DNA from: an uncultured Candidatus Melainabacteria bacterium
Lineage (GTDB): Bacteria; Cyanobacteriota; Vampirovibrionia; Gastranaerophilales; Gastranaerophilaceae
Length of the DNA stretch: 64,000 nt
Assembly (NCBI GenBank): GCA_934700335.1
Contig: CAKUXM010000001.1
Span: 62,001 to 126,000 of the forward strand
Direction: 5' to 3'
Each line of letters opens with the position of its first letter. Position 1 is the first letter of the stretch. This document shows, piece after piece, positions 1 to 9,597 of the stretch. Below the pieces are notes generated by a model, which did not search any database, was not told where the DNA came from, and saw only the letters and a program-made list of their open reading frames with translations. The translations under genes and the position numbers were made by a program.

Positions 1-851
1 GCCATATCCAATCTTTTCTTCTCTTTAATCAAAGACTCATAAACCCATTCAGGAACGAAATGTTTACCCAAAAGGATTTGACCATTATTAGGATTTGGAG
101 CGTGGAAATCAGAGCCACCTGTTACGATAAGTCCTAATTCTTCTGCCATCGAAGAGAAATATTCAACCATTGCTGGAGAATGTTTTCTATGGTAAGCTTC
201 AATACCTCTTAAACCATAGTTCATTAATTCTTTAATTAAATCTGCACTATTATCAATATCGTGAGGGTGAGCAACAACTGGAACACCGCCTGCATCATAG
301 ATAATTTCAACCGCATCTTGTGGAGAAACAGTTTTTCTCTTTACATAAACTGGTGAATTGTCGTTGATATATTTACTGTAAGCTTCCACAACATTTTGAG
401 TTCCGCCAACAGCAGTAATGGCTTTTGCAATATGTGGACGACCAATACTTCCACCTTCTGCAACCAATTTTGTTATATTTTCAAAAGGTATATTGATACC
501 TTCTCTTTTCTTCAACAAGTCTAAGATATCATGAGTTTGGTTAGTTCTTGCTTGTTGTTGGATTTTAAGCATTTCTTTAAAATCAGAATTGTTAACGTCC
601 ATAAAATAACCTAAAATATGAACTTCATTGTTTTCATAAATTGTATTTACTTCAATACCTTGAATAATTTCTAATTTGTCTTTTTTACTTTCTTTTTCAA
701 GATAGTCTTTAGCAATTTGATATGACAAAATATTATCGTGGTCGGTAAGCGCAATAACGTCTAAACCGGCATCGATAGCCAAATCAACAATTTTTTCTGG
801 AGTATAAATGCCATCAGAGTAGCAAGTATGAACATGATAATCACCTTTCAT
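1..851 (-). CDS. PHP-domain phosphoesterase (3' end beyond window)
   Basis: Reading the minus strand from an ATG at 851 gives an open frame to the window edge (about 283 residues), so the C-terminus is missing. It starts with the PHP metal motif HVHT, followed by ALTDHDN, VVAHPHD and GGSDFHAP, the histidine/aspartate clusters of PHP phosphoesterases. The arrangement and length resemble the TrpH/RnaAM group (5'-3' exonuclease or nucleoside 3',5'-bisphosphate phosphatase), but the exact substrate is inferred. GGAGG lies just upstream of the ATG. The gene follows ymdB by 15 nt and is probably co-transcribed with it, which would group three RNA or nucleotide turnover genes. Confidence 0.85.
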   Translation of the reverse strand, partial: MKGDYHVHTCYSDGIYTPEKIVDLAIDAGLDVIALTDHDNILSYQIAKDYLEKESKKDKLEIIQGIEVNTIYENNEVHILGYFMDVNNSDFKEMLKIQQQARTNQTHDILDLLKKREGINIPFENITKLVAEGGSIGRPHIAKAITAVGGTQNVVEAYSKYINDNSPVYVKRKTVSPQDAVEIIYDAGGVPVVAHPHDIDNSADLIKELMNYGLRGIEAYHRKHSPAMVEYFSSMAEELGLIVTGGSDFHAPNPNNGQILLGKHFVPEWVYESLIKEKKRLDM

Positions 852-866
852 TATTCATTCCTCCAT

Positions 867-1712
867 TCATTCAATTGCCTTTTCACTTTCAATCTCCTTT
901 TTATTACTTATGTCTACATTAAAATTAATTCTTTTTATATCTGTTGAAAAACCAGTATTCAAATCAAGAGAAATTTCAACAGCATTAATTTGAGCAACCG
1001 AACCTGTTGCAACATCATAACGATATGGCAAATGAGTCAACGTACGTTTTAGAGAAGTTTCGTAATCCATTCCTATTACACTATCAACAGAACCACAAAA
1101 ACCAGCATCTGATATATATGCCATATTACCTAATATTTTTTCATCAGCAGTTTGAACGTGAGTATGAGTTCCTAAAACTGCGCTTACACTTAATTCAGAA
1201 CAAAATCTACCGAAACAAATTTTTTCAGCAGTGGCTTCTGCGTGAAAATCAATAATAATGTTTGGAGTAACAGATTTTATTTCTTCAATTCTATCCTTCA
1301 TAATTTCAAAAGGAGAATCCAAAGGTTGCATAAAAACACGACCTAAGAAGTTTAAAACAGCTATTTTGTAACCATTCACATCAAAATATCTTAAACCCTT
1401 ACCCTGAACAGATTTTTCATAATTTAAAGGTCTAACTATTTTTTCAGAAGTATCAATAATAGTAAAAATGTCTTTTTTATCCCAAATATGGTTTCCACTT
1501 GTCATACAATCAATACCTGCATCAGACAATTCACCATAATTTTTAGAAGTTAAACCAAAACCATGAGATGCATTTTCTACATTTGCAATAACAAAATCTG
1601 GCATTTCATTTTTCTTAGACAAGTCAGATAAATATTGAATAACAGCATTTCTGCCAACTCTGCCGACAATATCACCAAAAAATAAAATTTTTATGTCTTT
1701 ATTTTCAGACAT
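867..1712 (-). CDS. ymdB: YmdB-family metallophosphoesterase (2',3'-cNMP phosphodiesterase)
   Basis: A 281-residue protein of the TIGR00282/YmdB family. Metal-site motifs are visible in order: GDIVGRVGR (residues ~13-21), ANVENASHG, TSGNHIWDK, DFHAEATAEK and GTHTHVQTADE. Family members are di-metal phosphodiesterases acting on 2',3'-cyclic nucleotides and are known in Bacillus from the rny (ymdA)-ymdB locus. Here too it lies directly downstream of rny, which supports a role in RNA turnover or signalling. The start is the ATG at 1712, with GAGGAG ahead of it placed immediately after a hairpin that follows rny. The protein is cytosolic, with no signal peptide. Confidence 0.93.
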   Translation of the reverse strand: MSENKDIKILFFGDIVGRVGRNAVIQYLSDLSKKNEMPDFVIANVENASHGFGLTSKNYGELSDAGIDCMTSGNHIWDKKDIFTIIDTSEKIVRPLNYEKSVQGKGLRYFDVNGYKIAVLNFLGRVFMQPLDSPFEIMKDRIEEIKSVTPNIIIDFHAEATAEKICFGRFCSELSVSAVLGTHTHVQTADEKILGNMAYISDAGFCGSVDSVIGMDYETSLKRTLTHLPYRYDVATGSVAQINAVEISLDLNTGFSTDIKRINFNVDISNKKEIESEKAIE

Positions 1713-1732
1713 TTATAACTTCTCCTCAAAAA

Positions 1733-1766
1733 TTAAGGAATAAAGCAAAAAAGCTTTATTCCTTAA
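1733..1766 (-). terminator. Hairpin terminator/attenuator between rny and ymdB
   Basis: A 14-bp stem (TTAAGGAATAAAGC with its complement, 6-nt loop) is followed on the minus strand by TTTTT and then directly by the ymdB ribosome binding site. It fits a Rho-independent terminator of rny that is leaky or regulated, since ymdB has no other obvious promoter. Confidence 0.7.
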
Positions 1767-1772
1767 ACAAAT

Positions 1773-3293
1773 TTATTTTGCAATTTCAGTAGTTCTGAAT
1801 TCTCTAACAACAGTAACTCTGATTTGACCTGGATAATCAAGTTCGTCTTCAATACGCTTTGCAACATCACGAGCAAGTTTTTGAGAAGCTAAATCATCAA
1901 ACATTTCTGATTGAACAATAACTCTAACTTCACGACCTGCTTGAACAGCAAAGGATTGTTTAATACCTTGGAAACTGTTAACGATTTCTTCAATTTTTTG
2001 AAGACGTTTGATGTAAATTTCTAAAGTATCACGTCTTGCACCAGGACGACCAGCAGAAATAGCATCAGCAAGTTTAACAAGAACTGCTTCAATTGTATTT
2101 GCTGTAACGTCATCGTGGTGAGCTTCGATTGCGTGTAAGATTTCCGGTTTTTCACCATATCTTGATGCAAGTTCAACACCTAATTGAATGTGTGTACCTT
2201 CTTGAGTTTGGTCAACGGCTTTACCGATATCATGTAAAAGACCTGCACGCTTTGCAACATTTACGTTTGCGTGTAATTCACTTGCCAACATACCTGCAAT
2301 ATGACCAACTTCAAGGGAGTGTTTCAATACGTTTTGACCATAACTTGTTCTGTAATATAAACGACCTAAATTTTTGATTAATTCTTTATTTAAGCCCATA
2401 ATACCCATATCTAAAGCAGCATTTTCACCTTCAGAAATGATTTTCTTTTCAATTTCTTCACGAGCTTTTTCAACCATTTCTTCAATTCTTACTGGGTGAA
2501 TACGTCCATCAGCGATAAGTTTTTCTAAAGCTAATTTTGCAATTTCACGTCTTACTGGGTCAAAACTTGATAGTACAACAGCTTCTGGAGTATCGTCAAT
2601 GATTAAATCTACACCAGTTAATGTTTCTAAAGTTCTGATATTACGACCTTCACGACCGATAATACGACCTTTCATTTCATCACTTGGTAAGTTTACTACT
2701 GAAACTGTACTTTCAACAACTTGATCCATCATACATCTTTGCATTGTTGTTGTTAAAATTTCTTTTGATTTTTCTAAAGAAACTTCTCTAATTTTAGCTT
2801 CGTTTTCTCTGATTAATTGCATTTGTTCTTGAGCTAAATCAGTTTTTAATTGTTCCATTAATTGGTTTTTAGCTTCTTCAGCTGACATACCAGAAATTCT
2901 TTCTAATTCACAAGTTTGTTGGTGAATTAAACCATTTAATTCATCTTCTCTATCATGAAGTTCGTCCATTTTACGTTGAGCTTCAGAAGATTTTTCTTCA
3001 GCTTCCTGAATTTTATCCTCTAATACGTCTTCTCTTTTTGCTAATTTTGTTTCTAAACGTTGAATTTCTTGTCTACGTTCACGTTCTTCTTCGTTAAATT
3101 GTTCTCTTTCATCTTGCAAAGCTTCTTTTGCTTTTAGCATAGCTTCTTTTTGAAGTAATTCTTCTTTTTCAGCCAAATCTGCCATGTTCTTTTTAGTTTC
3201 ATTTTTCAAAGCTTTGAACTTTGTCTGTTGAACAATTAAAAGCGCAATAAGTACAACAAGTACGATAATTGCAATCATTAAAGTTGTATTCAT
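1773..3293 (-). CDS. rny: Ribonuclease Y
   Basis: A 506-residue membrane-anchored endoribonuclease that starts mRNA decay. The order of parts is standard: one N-terminal transmembrane helix (residues ~4-22), a long charged coiled coil (~25-185), a KH domain containing GRIIGREGRNIR and an HD domain with HSLEVGHIAG and LLHDIGK, the metal-binding catalytic dyad. Length matches the family (about 510-520). The ATG at 3293 has AAGGA 6 nt upstream. It is first in a minus-strand unit with ymdB and the PHP gene. About 190 bp separate it from divergent pepA, leaving room for promoters of both. Confidence 0.97.
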   Translation of the reverse strand: MNTTLMIAIIVLVVLIALLIVQQTKFKALKNETKKNMADLAEKEELLQKEAMLKAKEALQDEREQFNEEERERRQEIQRLETKLAKREDVLEDKIQEAEEKSSEAQRKMDELHDREDELNGLIHQQTCELERISGMSAEEAKNQLMEQLKTDLAQEQMQLIRENEAKIREVSLEKSKEILTTTMQRCMMDQVVESTVSVVNLPSDEMKGRIIGREGRNIRTLETLTGVDLIIDDTPEAVVLSSFDPVRREIAKLALEKLIADGRIHPVRIEEMVEKAREEIEKKIISEGENAALDMGIMGLNKELIKNLGRLYYRTSYGQNVLKHSLEVGHIAGMLASELHANVNVAKRAGLLHDIGKAVDQTQEGTHIQLGVELASRYGEKPEILHAIEAHHDDVTANTIEAVLVKLADAISAGRPGARRDTLEIYIKRLQKIEEIVNSFQGIKQSFAVQAGREVRVIVQSEMFDDLASQKLARDVAKRIEDELDYPGQIRVTVVREFRTTEIAK

Positions 3294-3485
3294 GTTTGTC
3301 CTTTTCTATTTTTTATAATACACACAACACCCACTACATATAGCCTAATGGGTCTTTTATTAAAAGAATATTAAATTATTGCATATATTTTCAAAAATGT
3401 TTATATCTACTAACTAATAAAATTTTACCATAACCAAAAAAAATTTATATGTTATTATTAATTTATATAAAGAAAGGAAAAACTC

Positions 3486-4910
3486 ATGAAATTAACTATT
3501 AGTGAAAATTTAAGGGAACAAAAATGTGATGTTTTAGTAATTAACATGTTTGAAGGTGAAAAAACTTCTCAAGAATTAGCAAATAAATATGCTTTAGATG
3601 AAGATAATTTCAAAGGTAAATTTAAAAATACATACTTACTTCAAACTTATGATAAAATTCCTGCAAGAAAAATTCTTGTAATTGGTATGGGTAAAAAAGA
3701 CGAAATGTCATTAGATAGAGCTAGAGAAATCGGAGCTAAAGTTACAAACAAAATTAAATCAATCCATGCTAAAACTGTTGCAATTGATTTTGACGAAATG
3801 GAAGATTACATTGGTGCAATTGCAGAAGGCTTGTTAATTGGTGATTACAAATTTGATAAATACAAATCAGACAAAAAAGAAGAAAAAGAAGTTGAAGTAT
3901 TTTTAAATATTGAAGAAGCTGATTTACAATACGCAGAAATTGCCATTTCAGCAATGAACATGGCAAGAAACTTAGCAAACGAACCTGCAGCAATAATAAC
4001 ACCAACTAAATTAGCAGAAATTGCTCAATCATTAGATTTAAGCACAACAGTTTATAGCGGATATGAATTAGAAGATATGAATATGGGAGCTTTCACAGCC
4101 GTTGCAAAAGGTAGCTCAGAAGAGCCTAAATTCATTCATATTAAATATGTACCAAAAAACCCAAAGAAAAAAGTTGCAATCATTGGTAAAGGTATTACAT
4201 TTGATGCTGGAGGCTTAGATTTAAAACCAGCTTCATCAATGCTTACAATGAGAGATGACATGTCGGGTGCAGCTTGCGTACTTGCAGTTATGAGCAAAGT
4301 TAAAGAATTGAATGCTGATATTGAAGTTCATGGTATTATTGCAGCTTGTGAAAATATGCCAGGTTGCTCAGCTTATAAACCAGGTGATATTTTAACAGCC
4401 AGAAACGGTAAAACAATTGAAGTTGATAACACTGATGCAGAAGGTAGATTAACTTTAGCTGATGCTTTATGTTTTGCTTGCGAACTAGGTGTTGACGAGG
4501 TTATTGATATCGCAACATTAACAGGTGCTTGCATGGTTGCATTAGGAACTCAAGCCGCAGCAATCATGGGCAATGACGAAGAACTAATCGACAACTTAAT
4601 TGATGCAGCAGAAGATGCTGGTGAAAGATATTGGCCATTACCAATGTATGATGAATACAAAGACAGCTTAAAAAGTGAAATTGCTGATATGAAAAACACA
4701 GGTTCACGATGGGGTGGTGCTTCAACAGCTGGTTTATTCTTAGAAAACTTCGTTAAACCAGAACAAAAATGGGCACACATCGATATTGCAGGTGTTGCAT
4801 TCTTAGACTCAGCACAAAAATACTTCATTAAAGGTGCAACGGGTGCCGGCGTTAGAGCATTATTAACATACTTGTTATACGAATCATTCAAATTAAGACA
4901 AGAGTTATAA
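3486..4910 (+). CDS. pepA: Leucyl aminopeptidase (M17 family)
   Basis: A 474-residue cytosolic zinc/manganese aminopeptidase that removes N-terminal residues from peptides. The C-terminal catalytic domain carries KGITFDAGGLDLKP and the M17 signature NTDAEGRLTLADAL, which holds metal ligands and the catalytic site. The N-terminal half is the less conserved macro-like M17_N domain. Length is normal for the family. AAAGGA lies 8 nt before the ATG. It stands alone: ftsZ follows after a hairpin terminator and nearly 190 bp. I found no sign of frameshift or loss of active-site residues. Confidence 0.95.
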   Translation: MKLTISENLREQKCDVLVINMFEGEKTSQELANKYALDEDNFKGKFKNTYLLQTYDKIPARKILVIGMGKKDEMSLDRAREIGAKVTNKIKSIHAKTVAIDFDEMEDYIGAIAEGLLIGDYKFDKYKSDKKEEKEVEVFLNIEEADLQYAEIAISAMNMARNLANEPAAIITPTKLAEIAQSLDLSTTVYSGYELEDMNMGAFTAVAKGSSEEPKFIHIKYVPKNPKKKVAIIGKGITFDAGGLDLKPASSMLTMRDDMSGAACVLAVMSKVKELNADIEVHGIIAACENMPGCSAYKPGDILTARNGKTIEVDNTDAEGRLTLADALCFACELGVDEVIDIATLTGACMVALGTQAAAIMGNDEELIDNLIDAAEDAGERYWPLPMYDEYKDSLKSEIADMKNTGSRWGGASTAGLFLENFVKPEQKWAHIDIAGVAFLDSAQKYFIKGATGAGVRALLTYLLYESFKLRQEL

Positions 4911-4920
4911 AACATACTAA

Positions 4921-4951
4921 GAGAGAAGCCTAAAACTTCTCTCTTATTTTT
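4921..4951 (+). terminator. Rho-independent terminator after pepA
   Basis: GAGAGAAG and its complement CTTCTCTC form a stem around a CCTAAAA loop and are followed by TTATTTTT. It lies 10 nt after the pepA stop codon. Confidence 0.85.
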
Positions 4952-5032
4952 ACAGAATTATTACAAAATCGTTACAAAGTGCCAAAAGGTAGAAAAATAT
5001 ATTAGTATAAGGTCATATTTCTACAAAATCAC

Positions 5033-5061
5033 TTGTAAAAATTTTATATTTAAAATATTAT
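5033..5061 (+). promoter_or_regulatory. Probable ftsZ promoter
   Basis: TTGTAA (5033-5038) and TATTAT (5056-5061) are separated by exactly 17 nt and lie about 36 nt before the ftsZ start, consistent with a housekeeping sigma-70-type promoter. The evidence is sequence match only. Confidence 0.45.
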
Positions 5062-5097
5062 TTTGTTATTAAAGAAGAAAAAGAAGAGGAAAAATAA

Positions 5098-6252
5098 GTG
5101 GAAAATTATAGTTCAGATTTATTTTTAAAGAATGACTCAAGTATGACAACAAATAACGGCGTAAGCCCAGCAGTCATTAAAGTTATCGGTGTAGGCGGTG
5201 GCGGTGGAAACGCTGTTAACCGAATGATTAAAGAAGGTTTAGCAAACGTTGAATTTTATTTAATGAATACAGATTTACAAGTATTAAATTGCTCAACAGC
5301 AAAAAATAAAATCCAATTAGGTAAATCATTAACAAACGGTCTTGGCGCAGGCGGAGAACCTCAAGTTGGTGAAAAAGCAGCTGAAGAAGCACAAAAAGAA
5401 ATTGCCGATGCTTTAGAAGGTGCAGATATGGTATTCATCACAGCTGGAATGGGTGGCGGAACAGGTACTGGTGCAGCACCTATCGTTGCTAAAACTGCTA
5501 AAGATATGGGTATCTTAACAATTGGTGTTGTTACAAAACCATTCTCTTTTGAAGGTAAACGTAGACAAAACCAAGCTATTGAAGGTTTAACAAAATTAAA
5601 AGACGCAGTTGATGCGTTAATTGTTATTCCAAACGACAAATTATTAGATGTTGTAGACAGAAGAATTTCTCTACAAGAATCATTCTCAATTGTTGATGAA
5701 GTATTACTAAGAGGTGTTCAAGGTATTTCAGATATCATCACAATACCTGGTTTAATCAACGTTGACTTTGCAGATGTACGTTCAGTAATGAAATCTTCAG
5801 GTTCTGCATTGATGGGTATCGGTCGTGGCGAAGGCGAAGGTAGAGCTGTTGAAGCTGCTAAGAACGCTATCGATTCTAAACTTCTTGAAACATCTATCAA
5901 CGGTGCTCAAGGTGTTATCGTTAACATCACTGGTGGTCCAAACTTAACATTACACGAAGTTACTGATGCGGCTAATATTATCAATGATGCAATTCTTGAT
6001 GATGCTAGAGTTATCATTGGTGCAGTTGTCGATAACGATATTCAAACAGAAGTTCAAATTACAGTTATTGCAACTGGTTTTGAATTAAAAGCTAATGCAA
6101 CTCCAGAAAGAACTGCTACAGCTTCTAAATCATTATCAGCTTCTGACTTTTTCTCAAATGCGTTTAACGCACCAAAGAAGAACCCAACAACAACAAGTGA
6201 AACTGCTCCATCATTTGGAAACATTGAAATTCCAGACTTTTTAAGAAAATAA
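5098..6252 (+). CDS. ftsZ: Cell division protein FtsZ
   Basis: A 384-residue tubulin-like GTPase that forms the division ring. The GTP-binding signature GGGTGTGAAP is at residues 119-128 and GVGGGGGNAVNRM at ~31-43. The C-terminus ends in IEIPDFLRK, the conserved peptide that binds partners such as SepF (sepF is at 47483-47983) or FtsA. The chosen start is the GTG at 5098 with AAGAGGA upstream; an ATG at 5143 is an alternative that would remove 15 residues before the conserved core. The gene has its own promoter and terminator, so it is not in a division/cell-wall cluster here. Confidence 0.97.
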   Translation: MENYSSDLFLKNDSSMTTNNGVSPAVIKVIGVGGGGGNAVNRMIKEGLANVEFYLMNTDLQVLNCSTAKNKIQLGKSLTNGLGAGGEPQVGEKAAEEAQKEIADALEGADMVFITAGMGGGTGTGAAPIVAKTAKDMGILTIGVVTKPFSFEGKRRQNQAIEGLTKLKDAVDALIVIPNDKLLDVVDRRISLQESFSIVDEVLLRGVQGISDIITIPGLINVDFADVRSVMKSSGSALMGIGRGEGEGRAVEAAKNAIDSKLLETSINGAQGVIVNITGGPNLTLHEVTDAANIINDAILDDARVIIGAVVDNDIQTEVQITVIATGFELKANATPERTATASKSLSASDFFSNAFNAPKKNPTTTSETAPSFGNIEIPDFLRK

Positions 6253-6278
6253 TAAAGTTTTGAATTAATATAAAGAAA

Positions 6279-6310
6279 AAGAAGTAGTTAATAGACTACT
6301 TCTTTTTTTT
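6279..6310 (+). terminator. Rho-independent terminator after ftsZ
   Basis: AAGAAGTAG and CTACTTCTT form the stem, followed by an eight-T run, 26 nt after the ftsZ stop. Confidence 0.9.
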
Positions 6311-6349
6311 ATGATAGGATTTTAATACACTAGACGGAGAAGAATATTT

Positions 6350-6814
6350 ATGAAAAAACTATTTTTAACTATATGTTTATTATTATTTGTAGCACTACAA
6401 GCAAATGCTATGACAGAAAATGATGCAAAAGCATTTTTCAATAACTACGTAACGAAAGCTAATTCATACAGTAACGAAATTAGCAGAATGTACGCACCAA
6501 ACGCTGTAATCATCAGACAAGTTATCAAACCAAACGGTCAACTTGTAAATGCTTACACAAACACAGCAACATACTTAAAACAAATGAAAATCAGTGAAGG
6601 CGTTGCAAAAGCAAGAAATTATAAAAATAGATACACAAACATAACTGTAACAAAAGTTTCAAAAGGATACAAAGTTAGTGCTGTAAGACACCCGTCAATG
6701 GACAACGACAGCTTAAATATGTATCAAATCATTGCACCGGTTAACGGCAAACCAATGATTGTAGAAGAAATGATGCAAACAAGACAACAAATCTTCTTGA
6801 AATATGCAAAATAA
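6350..6814 (+). CDS. Small exported protein, possibly NTF2-like
   Basis: A 154-residue protein with a clear signal peptide (MKKLF, a leucine-rich core, then QANA before the likely cleavage near residue 20), so it should be periplasmic or secreted. The mature part (~134 residues) starts with a helical stretch containing FFNNYVTKANSYSNEISRMY, then strands with 'NAVIIRQVIKPNG'. This layout is reminiscent of the NTF2/SnoaL fold, but I cannot assign a family with confidence. No catalytic motif is evident. A good ribosome site (CGGAGAAG) precedes the ATG. It is followed by aroC after 35 nt, which may be read through from the same promoter without any functional link. Confidence 0.75.
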   Translation: MKKLFLTICLLLFVALQANAMTENDAKAFFNNYVTKANSYSNEISRMYAPNAVIIRQVIKPNGQLVNAYTNTATYLKQMKISEGVAKARNYKNRYTNITVTKVSKGYKVSAVRHPSMDNDSLNMYQIIAPVNGKPMIVEEMMQTRQQIFLKYAK

Positions 6815-6849
6815 TTCAAACTAAACGAACTAACAAATAGGGAATAGCA

Positions 6850-8022
6850 ATGGAACAAAAATTTAGATATTTAACAGCCGGAGAAAGTCATGGCTTAAAA
6901 TTAACTGCGATAATAGAAGGTATTCCAGCGGGTCTAAAAATAGATAGAGATTTTATAAACAACGAACTAAAAAGACGTCAGATGGGCTACGGTCGTGGCG
7001 CAAGAATGAAAATTGAAACAGATAGAGTAGAAATCACATCTGGTGTTAGACTAGGTAGAACAACAGGTGGTCCAGTTTGTATAGAAGTTAGAAACAAAGA
7101 CTGGGAAAATTGGAAAATTCCTATGAGCGTAGATGAAGTTGATTTTTCAAACAGAGAACTTCTAAAACTTGTTGCAGAAAAATCATTCACAACAGTTCGT
7201 CCGGGACATGCAGATTATGCAGGTTCTATAAAATATAAATTAGAAGATTTAAGAGATGTTCTAGAACGTTCTAGCGCAAGAAAAACAGCTATCGAAGTTG
7301 CAGTTGGAGCAATTGCAAAATTATTACTTAAAGAATTTTACATCACAGGATTTTCTCACGTAACACAAATCGGCGATGTAAAAGCAGAAATTTTACCTCC
7401 AAACTATACACTTATCAAAGAAGCGGCAGAACATTCTGAACTAAGATGTGCAGACGACATTGCAACAGATTTAATGAAAGAAAAAATTGATAAAGCAAAA
7501 CAAGAAGGCAACACTCTTGGCGGTAAATTTGAAGTAATCTATGGCAATTTACCAATCGGTTTAGGTTCATACGTTCAAGCAGACAGAAAACTTGACGGCA
7601 AATTAGCACAAGCAGTAATGTCTATTCCGGCAGTAAAAGCGGTAGAAATTGGCTGTGGTGTTGAAGCCGCTGAAAGAACAGGTTCGGAAATGCACGATGA
7701 AATCTACATCACAAAAGAAAAACGTGTATACAGAAAAACAAATAATGCAGGTGGTATTGAAGGCGGAATGACTAACGGTGAGCCTATCATCGTTAAAGGG
7801 ACAATGAAACCAATTCCGACATTAAGAACACCTTTAAACACAATTGATATCCGCAAAAATGAAGAAGCAACAGCACACTTTGAACGTTCTGATGCATGTG
7901 CAGTACCATCTTGCGCAGTTGTTGCAGAAGCAAGAGTTGCTTGCGTATTAGCAGACGAGCTACTTCAAAAATATGGCGGAGACAGCATTGAAGAAATGAA
8001 ATCTCATTATGAAACAAAATAA
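6850..8022 (+). CDS. aroC: Chorismate synthase
   Basis: A 390-residue FMN-dependent lyase that converts EPSP to chorismate, the last shikimate step. Visible signatures are GESHG (residues ~12-16), GRGARMKIETD (~48-58), GHADYAGSIKYKL, RSSARKTA and, near the C-terminus, RSDACAVPSC. The length suits the family (360-400). It is first in a tight aroC-aroK-aroB unit: aroK begins 14 nt before the aroC stop. The organism therefore makes its own aromatic precursors, although the other pathway genes are not in this window. Confidence 0.97.
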   Translation: MEQKFRYLTAGESHGLKLTAIIEGIPAGLKIDRDFINNELKRRQMGYGRGARMKIETDRVEITSGVRLGRTTGGPVCIEVRNKDWENWKIPMSVDEVDFSNRELLKLVAEKSFTTVRPGHADYAGSIKYKLEDLRDVLERSSARKTAIEVAVGAIAKLLLKEFYITGFSHVTQIGDVKAEILPPNYTLIKEAAEHSELRCADDIATDLMKEKIDKAKQEGNTLGGKFEVIYGNLPIGLGSYVQADRKLDGKLAQAVMSIPAVKAVEIGCGVEAAERTGSEMHDEIYITKEKRVYRKTNNAGGIEGGMTNGEPIIVKGTMKPIPTLRTPLNTIDIRKNEEATAHFERSDACAVPSCAVVAEARVACVLADELLQKYGGDSIEEMKSHYETK

Positions 8023-8521
8023 TATTATTTTAGTTGGAATGATGGGTGCGGGTAAAACCACCATTGGAAAAGAGCTTTTAAATGTATTAAAAGATTACAC
8101 CTTGATTGATATGGATTCTGAAATAGAAAATCGTGAAAAAATGAAAATTTCAGAAATTTTTGAAAAATATGGGGAAAAACATTTTCGAGAGCTTGAAACA
8201 AATCTTTTAAAAGAGCTTAGTAAAAACCAAAATCAAATAATATCAACAGGTGGCGGAGTTTTTGAAAAAGAGGAAAACAGAAACATTTTAAAAGAAACAG
8301 GAACAGTTTTTTATCTAAAAGCCTCAGCAGAAAAACTCTTTGACAGAATAAAATCTCAAACTCACAGACCTCTGTTACAACAAGGATTTAGAGTAGAAAA
8401 AGTAAAATCAATTTTAGACAATAGAGAAGCAAATTACAGTAAAGCTGACATTATAATAGACACTGAAAATAAGCTTCCACAAAATATAGTAAAAAGAATA
8501 GTAGAAGAAGGAAACCTTTAA
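8009..8521 (+). CDS. aroK: Shikimate kinase
   Basis: A 170-residue P-loop kinase that phosphorylates shikimate at O3 using ATP. The Walker A motif GMMGAGKTT is at residues ~10-18, the DMDSEIE acidic shikimate-binding motif at ~35-41, STGGGVF at ~79-85 and the lid arginine in THRPLL. Length is typical. It overlaps the aroC 3' end by 14 nt and shares one base with the aroB start (TAATG), strong evidence for translational coupling within the operon. Confidence 0.95.
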   Translation: MKQNNIILVGMMGAGKTTIGKELLNVLKDYTLIDMDSEIENREKMKISEIFEKYGEKHFRELETNLLKELSKNQNQIISTGGGVFEKEENRNILKETGTVFYLKASAEKLFDRIKSQTHRPLLQQGFRVEKVKSILDNREANYSKADIIIDTENKLPQNIVKRIVEEGNL

Positions 8522-9591
8522 TGAACAGCGATATTCAAGTTAATATTCCAGAAAAAGATAGCAACTACACAATTTATATAGACGATGCACCAGTAGAAGA
8601 ACTAAAATCAAAAATTTTGGAAATCACAGGTGATACAAACTATTTAGTAGTGATAAATAACCGTGTAAACAAATTATACGCAAAAAAATTAGGCTTTGAC
8701 AAAAAGAAAATACTTGTTATTCCTGACGGAGAAAAAGAAAAGAATTTCAATAACTACAACAAGATTTTAGAAAGACTTGAATCAGAAAAGATTTCAAGAA
8801 AGGGATATGTCATCGCAATTGGCGGTGGTGTAATCGGTGATATGGCAGGCTTTGCGGCAGCAACATATAAACGTGGCATCGGTTTAATCCAAGTTCCAAC
8901 AACATTATTGTCTTGTGTAGATTCATCAGTTGGTGGCAAAGTTGCTATCAACACAAAAATAGCAAAAAATATGGTCGGAACCTTCTACCAACCTTCTGCC
9001 GTATTCATAAACTTGAACTTTTTAACAACCTTAGACGAAAAACAATTCCGTTCAGGTATTGGCGAAGTGTTAAAATATGCCTTCATTGAAAAAAGTTGTA
9101 TGTGCGTAAATGATTACAAATTTTTTGACTTTTTGAACGTAAATTACGAAAAAGTTATGGAAAGAGATTTCAACTTCTTAGACAAAATCATTAGAACATC
9201 TTTAGCACTAAAAATTGCAGTTGTTTCAAGAGACGAAAAAGAAAGCGGATTAAGAAAAATTCTTAACTTTGGACACACATACGGTCATGCTATTGAAGAA
9301 ATCACAGGCTTCAATAAATTCACTCACGGCGAAGCTGTTGTATACGGTATGTTCTTTATTTTCTGTTATGCTCATAAACTAAACTTTATTGATGCAAATT
9401 ACAGAGAAAAAGCTACAAAATTCTTGAATAAATACGGTTTTACAGATAAGCAAGGAATGTTTAACAAAGATAAAATCACTGCATTTATGCTTAACGACAA
9501 AAAAGCAGATAATGACAAGATTAAAGTTATAATTCCTATAGCACCAGGATTTGTAAAAGAAGAAACTTTAGACATTGAAAAAGCATTTTAA
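8521..9591 (+). CDS. aroB: 3-dehydroquinate synthase
   Basis: A 356-residue NAD- and metal-dependent enzyme that cyclises DAHP to 3-dehydroquinate, the second shikimate step. Motifs include the NAD-binding GGGVIGDMAGFAAATYKRG, the substrate loop VPTTLLSCVDSSVGGK, GEVLKYAFIE and the metal-binding NFGHTYGHAIE. Length matches family norms. It is the last gene of the aroC-aroK-aroB unit and ends just before a strong bidirectional hairpin shared with convergent fliD. Confidence 0.97.
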   Translation: MNSDIQVNIPEKDSNYTIYIDDAPVEELKSKILEITGDTNYLVVINNRVNKLYAKKLGFDKKKILVIPDGEKEKNFNNYNKILERLESEKISRKGYVIAIGGGVIGDMAGFAAATYKRGIGLIQVPTTLLSCVDSSVGGKVAINTKIAKNMVGTFYQPSAVFINLNFLTTLDEKQFRSGIGEVLKYAFIEKSCMCVNDYKFFDFLNVNYEKVMERDFNFLDKIIRTSLALKIAVVSRDEKESGLRKILNFGHTYGHAIEEITGFNKFTHGEAVVYGMFFIFCYAHKLNFIDANYREKATKFLNKYGFTDKQGMFNKDKITAFMLNDKKADNDKIKVIIPIAPGFVKEETLDIEKAF

Positions 9592-9597
9592 TAAATA

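Noticed and set aside
4550..4915. 121-codon minus-strand ORF opposite pepA
   Set aside because: Antisense of conserved M17 catalytic sequence; no start signal.
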